The notes under the pieces: model-generated
What the model was told of the DNA's origin: nothing
Seen by the model: the letters and a program-made list of their open reading frames with translations, nothing else
Database searches by the model: none
Source of the DNA: Piromyces finnis
Lineage: Eukaryota; Neocallimastigomycota; Neocallimastigomycetes; Neocallimastigales; Neocallimastigaceae
Direction: 5' to 3'
NCBI GenBank assembly: GCA_002104945.1
Contig: MCFH01000021.1
Span: 682,001 to 746,000, forward strand
Length of the DNA stretch: 64,000 nucleotides
Part shown: positions 55,281-64,000 of the stretch, in pieces
Layout of the letters: each line of letters opens with the position of its first letter
Position numbering within the stretch: position 1 is the first letter of the stretch
Program-made: the position numbers and the translations under genes

Positions 55281-56265
55281 TAATACTGAATGAAACAAAT
55301 TTTGATTTAAGAAAATATTACAATAATAGTAACGATTTATATGATAATTCTTATTTAATTATTATTATTATATTAATAACTTGATATCTATACATACTAA
55401 ACTATATGATAAAAAGTTTTACAAAGAAAAAATAATATTGAATCATATGAACTATAAAGACTAATATCTATAATAGTTAAATACTAAAAATATATTAATA
55501 TTTATGTTTATATAATAATTTTAAAAAATAAAAATATATTTATATATTAATATTTATGTTTATATAATAATAAGTTAAAAAAAAAACAATTTTTTTATCA
55601 TAAATTAAAAAATTTAAAATAAAGAATATTATTTATTTTTATTGAATATTGTAAAGTTGATTTCATTATTCTATAATTTCGTTATAGTATTTCTCTTTAT
55701 CATTATTAATCTCATTATTTATATATATATAACAATATACATATTTCTCTATATCTAGTCTTAACTATTTATTTATTTATTTATACTAAAATACTATTAT
55801 TTACTTATTTATTATATATATCTCTTCCTCCTACTTGTCAAGTAATATAAAATGTATCGAATTCATTCATTCTTGGCTTCGTGTAACCAATAACTAAATT
55901 GACAACTTTTAAATTAAATGATAGTTGAATAAATTAAATATCTACAATTTTATTAATAATATTTATTTCTATAAAGTGTTATAGATCAACAATACATTTA
56001 AAATATATTTTACACTGCCTATTAAAAAATCGTTAATATAAAATTATAAAAATATTAATTAACAGTTCGTTATATCTTCTTGGGAAAACATTAACCTATC
56101 TTTAATATTATTTTTGTTTTTTTTTTAAATAAAAATATAAAAGGTTTTATTAAGTTTAACAAAATCAATAAATTAAATAATAAATACTATTTTTTTTTTA
56201 AGCGCTATATATAATTGATTTATTCATTAATATTCTTTTTTTTTTTTTTTCAATATTAGAAAATG

Positions 56266-56309
<44 letters not shown>
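56266..56309. repeat. (AAT)n microsatellite, intergenic
   Basis: About 44 bp of ATA/AAT units. Confidence 0.9.
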
Positions 56310-56310
<1 letters not shown>

Positions 56311-57280
56311 GAAAAATGTTATTGAAAATTATTAAAATAAATCATTAAATGAATTTTCTTTAACAGTAATAAAATAATAATGTCAACAATTTATAAAAAT
56401 AAAAATATTTTTTACCATCAAAATAAAAAACTTTAAATATATTTTGGAGTTTAAAATTAATACTACCTAACAAAAGTAAAAGTTTTTTTTTTTATAAAAA
56501 TATATTATAAAAAAAAGAAATACTCTAAATCTATTTTTGATGCTTATATTTAAAACTATTTTTTAATTTTCTTTTTGTAAAAATTAATAATGTGAAAAAG
56601 GACCAAAATATCTATATATTTTTCATTTTACTTTATTTATATATATATATATTTGTAATTTTAAAACTATTATTTATTTAAATTTATTTATTCATCATTA
56701 TTTCACAATTACTTTATAATATGCTTTTATATAAAATATTATTAATTTTTTAAATGTTTTGCTTTTTTTTTTTTTTTATTTTTATTATTATTATTATATT
56801 ATTATTTAAAAATTTATTATCTAACATTACTATGTTATTTTCTATTTTCGAATTAATATTCATTTATATTTTGTATATATTTTTAATAATGCTAATAAAA
56901 AATAAATAAAAAAACTATATTAATTATAACATTTTAACTTAATAATAAATTCTTAGAAATAAATAAAATAAAGAAAATAAAAATTTTCATTTTCTTAATA
57001 CATATTAAAAGGTTTGTTATTATAAAGTATAGTCTTTATTTCTCTTTATGAATTTGGAATTTTAAATATCAAAGTTATTTTCTTCTTTCTTAATTTTTTT
57101 TTTTATTTTTGACTTGATTTTTTTTTTTTTTTATTTTCCTTTTCATTTATTGCTATGATTTTAATTTATATTAACAAAATTTCCAAATTTACTAAATATG
57201 AACAAATGATTAATTTGAAAATAATTATACGAAAATAATGTGATATATAAATAAATAAGTTTATTGAATAAATAATTAAT

Positions 57281-58192
57281 CTAGATAAGTTTCTTAGTTT
57301 GGAAGAACTTTCTAAGGTAGTATAATTGCCATAAACCTAAACAGACTAAGAAAGCAATTGACCAAACAGAGAACCATTGAACACGTTCATTAGTTGATTC
57401 ATTTGTATTTCTTAAATCAATTTCTTTTTGCTTAATTTTTTCCATATCATCAACAATTTTTTCAACAATACCTTCTAATTTACGAAGTTCAATTTCGACT
57501 GGCTTAAGTTTTTCAGTTTTAGCAATTTCAGTATAATCTATAGCTTCTGGACCAGTTTCAACGGTGAATAATACATTTCTGAAATATTGATCAGATGGAA
57601 TAAGACCTTTATATTTAAATTTTATTATTTGTTGATTTTGTAACATTTTTTAATACATTTTATTGAAAAGTATTTAATAATTTATCCATTTTATTCAGTC
57701 TATTTAACACATTTTAATAAATCATAATAAATAATATTATTATATTTACCTTTAGCTAAAACATTTCTAAAACAAATTCTAATTTCGTCATTTTTAACAG
57801 TGGTGAAAGAAAATTTAACTTCATCCTTGATATCTAAACGTTTCCAATATAAACTACCACCTTCGGTATTATCGGTAATCTAATAATATTTAAAACAATA
57901 ATCATATTATTATTATTATTATTATTATTAAATAATTAATTACATTATCATTTTAAAATAAATAATGATAAAAAAAAAAGTATATTTTGATTCATACTTC
58001 AACAGAAACTTTTTGTTGTTCACCGTCAGTTACAGCAACAGTACCAGCAACTAAAATATCTGGACCAATGTTTTGAACGAAACATCTTTCAGCGTGTGGA
58101 GAACCTTCTTGACCAGCATAAAGTGAGAAACTTATAGCATTAATACTACATACAAAAGTTAAAAATAATGCTAGTATAAAATAACAATTCAT
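57281..58192 (-). CDS. p24-family cargo receptor, Erv25/TMED10-like
   Basis: COPI/COPII vesicle cargo receptor cycling between ER and Golgi, acting in p24 hetero-oligomers for GPI-anchored and other secretory cargo. Three exons: 58192-57998, 57879-57750, 57606-57281; 216 aa, the family's usual size. Signal peptide MNCYFILALFLTFVCSINA. GOLD domain about 20-110 with the conserved Cys pair (RCFVQNIG and RICFRNV). A coiled coil follows (KPVEIELRKLEGIVEKIVDD, then MEKIKQKE), then one TM helix (about 187-205, FSVWSIAFLVCLGLWQLYYL). The cytosolic tail RKFFQTKKLI has the FF COPII signal and a terminal KKxx-type basic motif as in p24-delta (TMED10/Erv25). RNTNESTNERVQWFS is the family signature before the TM. 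Confidence 0.92.
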
Positions 58193-59437
58193 TTTCCTAT
58201 ATAAATATATTTGATAATAATTTATATTAAATTTATAAGTAACATTTCCTTATTTTTAACAATATTAAGTAATATTTATTTAGTTTCCTATATTTTTTAT
58301 TAAAAATTTTAATAATTTCATTAATTTTTTAAATTTCATCTAAATCCATAAATATTAATTTATTTTTAATTATCTTGATATTATAATTTATGAAAATTGT
58401 ATAATTAATATTTTCCCGTTAAATCTTACAAAGTATATAAGTAAATATCTATAATTGATGTTACATTATTTTACATTAAATTTATTTCAAATAACAAATT
58501 ATTATACATCAACATATATTTTTCTTTTTTTCTTTTCCTTTTTTTAGTATTAATATTATTAATTTATTAATTTGTATTGTATTAAAAGGAATTAAAATTG
58601 TTTTAATTTAAATTATTATTGATGTTATAAACTTTTTTTTTTTTTTTTTAATTCTTATCTATTTACTATTTTAATTAACTTTTATTTCTTTTTTCATTTA
58701 TATATATCATATTGCATTTTTATTTGAATTTATTTTAATATGAATTGAAAACGACAAAAAATAGGTAATATTAAAATTAAGATTATATTAAATTTAAAAG
58801 ATGTATGATTTAAAAATTGTTTATATTTTATATATTTACTTTATTATTATTATTTTTTTTTATTTTTGTTTTTATTTTGTTTTGTTTATTATTTATTTTC
58901 GTTGGATTAGATATCTATTTATTTTATTTTTTATTTATTTATTTTTAAATTCTACTTTTTTGTTTTATATTTATTTATTATTTTTTTTTATTTATTTTTA
59001 TTTTATTTTTATTTTTTTATTCTTGATTTAAAAATAAATACAATTAAAAGGTTTAAAATATTATTTATTTTAAATAAAATATAAAATTGTTTTTAATATC
59101 AATATTACTTTAAAATATTAATTATTTATTATTATTTATTATATAAATAATAAATATAGATTTATAGAAACCAATTAACCAATTATATTAATATATATAA
59201 TAAATCTTTTTAATATTTATTTATTGACTGTTTTCATCAATTTTTATATAAAAACATATTTAATTACATTATGCTACGTTCTATAGCAAATACAATTCTT
59301 TCTACCAATCAACTTTCATATATTTAATAAAATTTTAAAATTTATATAATACGAAATTTTAAAATTTGTGAAGCTTCACAAAAAAAAAAATAAAATAAAA
59401 TAAAATAAAATTTTAACAATAGAAATAATAAAGGAAA
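58193..59437. other. Divergent promoter region p24 / DPH5
   Basis: A/T-rich. 58801-59031 is an extreme T-skewed stretch giving a meaningless Phe/Tyr/Ile frame. A short ATG frame of 18 codons at 59271-59327 lies 110 bp upstream of the DPH5 start and could be an upstream ORF. Confidence 0.45.
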
Positions 59438-60896
59438 ATGGTTTTCTACGTTGTTGGTCTTGGTTTATCTGATGAATATGATATTACTTTAAAGGGTTTA
59501 GAAGCTGTCAAATCCTGTGAAAGAATATATTTAGAAGCATACACTAGTATTTTAATGGTTGATAAAGAAAGATTGGTATGAAATTAAATTTAAGAAATGC
59601 AAAATTTAAATTTATATATTGAAATACTTTTTTAAAACAATTGTTGGATGCATTGAATGTCTATATTTATTATTAAAGAAGCAATTTATTAAATATAATA
59701 AAAAACAATATAATAATGAAAGTAATAATGTGATAATTAAAACTATATGGTTTATTTAATAAATAATAAATAGGAAAAATTATATGGTCATGAAGTCATT
59801 CTTGCTGATCGTGATATGGTCGAATCTGACTCCGATACAATTTTAAAGGATGCTGACAAGGTTAATGTTGCCTTTTTAGTCGTTGGTGATCCATTCGGGT
59901 ATGTATTTAATAAAATTATTACAGTTATAATATCGATTTTTTTTTTTTTGACATTTTATTTATCATAAAATATAAATATAGTGCCACAACTCACACTGAT
60001 TTAGTTCTTCGTGCTCGTTCACAAAATATCGAAGTTAAAACTATTCACAATGCATCAGTTATGAACGCTATTGGTTGTTGTGGTTTACAATTATATAACT
60101 ATGGTCAAACTGTATCAATTGTATTCTTCACCGAAACTTGGAGACCAGATAGTTTCTATCCAAAAATTAAGGCCAACCGTGATATTGATCTTCACACTTT
60201 ATGTTTATTAGGTAATTTAAATTTTTTTTAAAATAAATAATTATTATCTATTATTAATTAATATAAAAATGTTTTAATATTTGTATTTCGCTTAATAATT
60301 TTCCTGAATATAGATATCAAGGTTAAGGAACAAACTATTGAAAATCTTATTAAGTAATAAAATAATAAATTTAACAAATTGATATTATATAAATATTTTT
60401 AAACATTAGTTTATTGAAAATAAATATATAACAATATTTTATATAAACAACATAAATAGGGGAAATAAGATCTTTGAACCACCAAGATACATGACTATCA
60501 ATCAATGTGTTGAACAATTATTAGAAGTTGAAGAAAAGCGTGGTGAAAATGGTAAAATAAAAATATTATATATAAAAAATAATATAATATTGAATTAAAA
60601 ACTAAGAATATAATAAACATAAAATTATAATAAATAATAATATATAATTTATGTTATTATTATTTGATGTAGTTTACAACAAGAATACTATTGGTGTTGG
60701 TTTAGCCCGTGTTGGATGTGAAGATCAACAAATCGTTGCTGGTACTTTTGAAGAATTACTTACATATGATTTCGGTAAACCATTACACTCCTTTGTTATT
60801 CCAGGAAAAATGCATTTCTTAGAAGCTGATGTTTTAAAGGAATATGCTATTAACAAGGAAACTTTTGAAAAATATGCTGATATTTCACAACATTAA
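59438..60896 (+). CDS. DPH5: Diphthine methyl ester synthase Dph5
   Basis: SAM-dependent methyltransferase of the diphthamide pathway, modifying the conserved His of elongation factor 2. Exons: 59438-59575, 59774-59898 (left edge uncertain by one base), 59982-60211, 60314-60353, 60460-60551, 60673-60896; 282 aa, typical for the family. Tetrapyrrole-methylase fold with the N-terminal [17 protein letters not shown], a YLEAYTSIL motif, DREMV-like ADRDMVE, the VVGDPFGATTHTDL SAM loop, a [20 protein letters not shown] block, and [15 protein letters not shown], all classical Dph5. [20 protein letters not shown] and [19 protein letters not shown] close the second domain. All introns are GT-AG. No abnormal residues seen. 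Confidence 0.95.
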
Positions 60897-61364
60897 ATAT
60901 TAACATTTTTATTTATTTATAGAATATATTATCATAATTATCATTAAAAATAATAATACAAAAAAAAAAAATAAAAAAAAAGATAGAAGGAAACAAGAAA
61001 CTTGTAGTTATAATGAAAAAAAAATAATATATATATAAAATTATATATTAAGTTAAATATTGTTAATTAACAAAATAAATGTTAAATAATTACAATTAAA
61101 TTAAAAGATTATATTAATATATTTTTATTTTTATATTAATATATTAGTAATTATTTTGTACATTATATCATTTTATAGATATGTATATTTTGTGATGATT
61201 AGAAGAAAAAAAAAAAAATATTATAAACAATTAAGATATGAGATATTTAGTATTGATTATAAAAGTATATTGATTAAATTATGTAACATAGAGAAAATTA
61301 AAAAAAAAAAAAGAAAAAAAATATGATGAAATAATGTATATTGAATTAAAGTTTTATAATAATT
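60897..61364. other. Convergent intergenic region
   Basis: 470 bp of A-rich sequence with A-runs near 60959-60979, 61206-61219 and 61299-61320. No feature. Confidence 0.5.
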
Positions 61365-63827
61365 TTAAACTATTGTAATAGTTTTGTTTTTTATATCTTT
61401 TCTAAATAGATAATAAGGAAGATAAAACATTAATGATGTTAAAATTGTAAAGGCAATATTAATTTCGGCAAATTGTCCGTTAAAAACATTAACTACAAGA
61501 TATTCAACAATATATTGTCCAAAATTAACAACGGAAGATATTAAATTCATTAAACCATATACTCTTCCAAAAGTCTTAAATCCAAATCTAATATGTATAT
61601 TTTTACAATATAAATCATTGTAATTAAATAGTTTTTAATATTAAAATAAGTATATATTAGTTAATTACGTTTTTGTAGCAAAATCATTTCCAGAGGTATA
61701 CAATAATGGTCTCATGAATACAAATATAATAATACTTAGGAATTGAAGAGATAAAGATGGAATAAGCCTGAAATATATTATATAAAAACATTTTATATTA
61801 ATACCATTTTTAATTATATTTTTAATTCTTTATATAAATATACTTACGAAATTATACCAAATATTAATGCCATAAAACATAATACTGTAAAAGTAATATA
61901 CATTTTGAAATTATCTAATAGCCATCCGATTGGCATTATTGATACTAGAATAATTATTAGTTAATAAAAATGTTATTATATTGAATAGTATGAAATACTA
62001 TTTATTGATATTTACAAACACCAGCAAGTGGTAGCATAATATTAAAAAATTGAATAGTATTTTTTATTCCTATTTAATAATTATATTATTTAATATAATA
62101 TTCATCATATTTTTCTTTTTTTTTTTTTTTTTAATGTAAAAAAGTATTTCAAGAAATATATATTACCTTTTTCATCATTACTAATAGTTTGCATTTGTTC
62201 TTCTGTTGTACTTATGTAGAAATTTAATCTTATCATAAATATTGATGTTAAAAGTGTGATTAAACTTTATAATATTATTATAATAGAAATTTCTCATTAG
62301 TAAATTCCTTTTTTTTTTTTTTTTTGTTTTAATTTACAATTTTAATATTAAAAAAAATCAATATTAGAATTAATATATACATATATTCTTTTGTTTTCAT
62401 TTGTTCCCATGAAGACATTTCTTTTATATCTTTAACTTTATTTTCGTTTTGTTCATGTTGTGAAATAATGGATTGATAATTGGATATTGCTGTTGGAAGG
62501 TCTTCTTCTTCATCTTTTGAACCTAATAAACTTGAAGTTTCATTTGGTTCATTATTGATTTGTTGATTACTTGTTTCGGACCATTGCAAAGATGTTTCCG
62601 GCATTAAAAATGAATTTGCTATATATACATATTATTTGTTGTTAATTAAACATTAAGGTTTTAATAATTATATAAATAAACAATATTTAAATACCAATAA
62701 AAATAATAACTGGAACTATCATATATATTAAGAAGAATGTTTGAATAGAATATTTTCTATCGAAATAATAAAATAATTTCTAAATAAAAAAAATATAAAA
62801 TAATAATATTTAATTACAAAGGATAAACAAATATGTTATCATATATATTTATATAGATATATATTACATTAAATAATAAAAATATAATGGAACTGGCATC
62901 AAAACTTCCAGTTAATGCTGCCATAATAAGACCAGATTTATTCGGAAAAACTGTACTAAAATGTAATGTCTTTTTTATTATTTAAAATTAGAAAAAAAAA
63001 ACAAGTAATATTTAAGTTTACTTAATAGTTACTCACCGAAATAAAAATAAAAGGACCTGCAATTCCTAACAATAAAAATCCAACTAAATAGCCATTAAAG
63101 GCTATTAAAATAAATAATATAATATTTTCTTTAATTTTAACGTTAAAATTAATATAGGTTGAAAATTCTTTTTATCTTACTTGGTCCACTTAAACCGAAT
63201 AATAAGCAACCGAGAAAGAACAAAATGCTTCCAATATAACAAGAAACTCTAGGTCCATATTTATCTAATATATATCCAATTGGAAGAGAGAAAGCCTAAT
63301 AAAAATTTATTTATTAAATATATCTATTAATATCTTTGTTTAATCCATTTTATAATTTTAATCACTTACATTAGTAGCAGTGGAAGCTAATGAGAACATT
63401 AAACTAAATTTTAATATTTGTTCATTGCACTATAAAATAATTTTAAAATTAATTTTATATATATGTTGAAATAAAAGGAAAAAAACATTATTAAATATTT
63501 ACTTGAGTTATTTCACCATTTTGTTCAACATTTTCACATAATTCAAAATATACTTTATTTTCAATTAAAATGGATTTTAATGCTTGAAAACTATATAAAA
63601 AAAGTTTAAAATATTAAATATCATTGTTAGGTTATTTCTGTTATTGAATTAAAATAAGAATAAAGATTTTACCCAAATATAATTCCAGAAGTTGTTAGTG
63701 CCGAAAATACACCAAAAACAACTAAAAGAATTTTTCTTGTAAAACTTAATTCTTTATATAGATATCAATAATTAATACCCTTATTATAACATATATAATT
63801 TTAATTATTTTTACCTGTAATTTCCAT
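61365..63827 (-). CDS. Major facilitator transporter, SLC43/Fmp42-like
   Basis: Twelve-helix MFS permease of the SLC43 (LAT3/LAT4) and yeast Fmp42 group; animal members carry large neutral amino acids. Exons: 63827-63815, 63751-63673, 63590-63503, 63429-63370, 63295-63181, 63101-63037, 62969-62868, 62779-62695, 62618-62381, 62264-62167, 62069-62016, 61944-61848, 61767-61669, 61587-61365; 471 aa. Key blocks: ILLVVFGVFSALTTSGIIFG (TM1), FSLMFSLASTATNAFSLPIG with YILDKYGPRVSCYIG (TM2-3 and the D-R-x-G-P-R loop), GIAGPFIFISTLHFSTVFPN, KSGLIMAALTGSFDASSII, a 75-residue acidic cytosolic loop, then TFGFKTFGRVYGLMNLISSV in the second half. The acceptor at 62970-62971 is used because the nearer AG at 62956-62955 breaks the frame. 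Substrate is inferred, not shown. Confidence 0.85.
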
Positions 63828-64000
63828 TTAGGTATTAATAAATGTTACTTTAGATATATTGTAAATTTTTATTATAATGTTGATATTGTATTTATAATTA
63901 TGTAATAATATTCTTATTTATCGACTTAATATAAAATATTTTAATTTATTTTTATATCATTTTAAACTTCAAAAAAAAAAAAAAAAGTTTCCTCTTTTTT
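63828..64000. other. Upstream region of the transporter gene
   Basis: 173 bp of A/T-rich sequence to the window edge, presumably 5' UTR or promoter. An A-run at 63971-63986 is the only structure. Confidence 0.4.

Larger units (their letters stand above)
53613..57280. other. 3.7-kb intergenic region with complex microsatellites
   Basis: The longest gene-poor stretch. It holds the higher-order AAT array at 54991-55277, a second AAT repeat at 56266-56309 and many A/T runs. An exon-like minus-strand patch at 55838-55930 reads GYTKPRMNEFDTFYIT before a stop but has no partner exon. No transposon or RNA gene recognised. Confidence 0.5.

Noticed and set aside
58801-59031. 76-residue Phe/Tyr/Ile frame
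   Set aside because: Pure T-rich skew with no coding-like codon mix, start context or domain.

Overview
The window is an extremely AT-rich eukaryotic nuclear segment: intergenic DNA is almost pure A/T, coding exons are visibly richer in G+C, most genes carry many short GT-AG introns, and there are long Asn-rich tracts and (AAT)n microsatellites. The gene set looks fungal (chitin-synthase-like GT2 enzyme, Fmp42/SLC43-type transporter, Sec3, Erv25-like p24, Utp6, Rrp8). It also includes a receptor joining a bacterial-type solute-binding ectodomain to a class C seven-helix domain. I infer an anaerobic gut fungus (Neocallimastigomycota); this is inference from composition and gene content, not a database match.

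Layout: end of RRP8 (+, 2-160); PRPP synthetase (-, 1394-2742); small secreted protein (+, 4089-4597); 993-aa Asn/Lys/Glu-rich protein (+, 6154-9135); importin-9/Kap114 (-, 9780-15046, 23 exons); UTP6 (+, 16874-20521); Atg13-like HORMA plus ATOS/FAM214 protein (+, 23194-27817); DUF4203-type membrane protein (+, 29606-30456); solute-binding/7TM receptor (-, 31277-34155); Rab geranylgeranyltransferase alpha (+, 35398-38486); exocyst SEC3 (-, 38853-43870); ANCHR/ZFYVE19-like protein (+, 44594-46066); GT2 polysaccharide synthase (+, 46571-49591); 1066-aa disordered protein (-, 50328-53612); p24/Erv25 (-, 57281-58192); DPH5 (+, 59438-60896); SLC43/Fmp42-like transporter (-, 61365-63827). Exon models were assembled by eye; all retain an open frame across every junction and most agree with conserved residues.

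The genes do not form one pathway. Themes are ribosome biogenesis and translation (RRP8, UTP6, DPH5), trafficking and secretion (RABGGTA, SEC3, p24, ANCHR-like), nuclear import (IPO9) and cell surface or nutrient sensing (GT2, receptor, transporter).

The most notable signal is two introns, in importin-9 and RabGGTase alpha, that begin ATATCCTT and end AC. Only AT-AC removal keeps the conserved protein sequence. These look like U12-dependent introns and would imply a working minor spliceosome, which most fungi have lost. A second is the joining of an Atg13-like HORMA region to an ATOS C-terminus.
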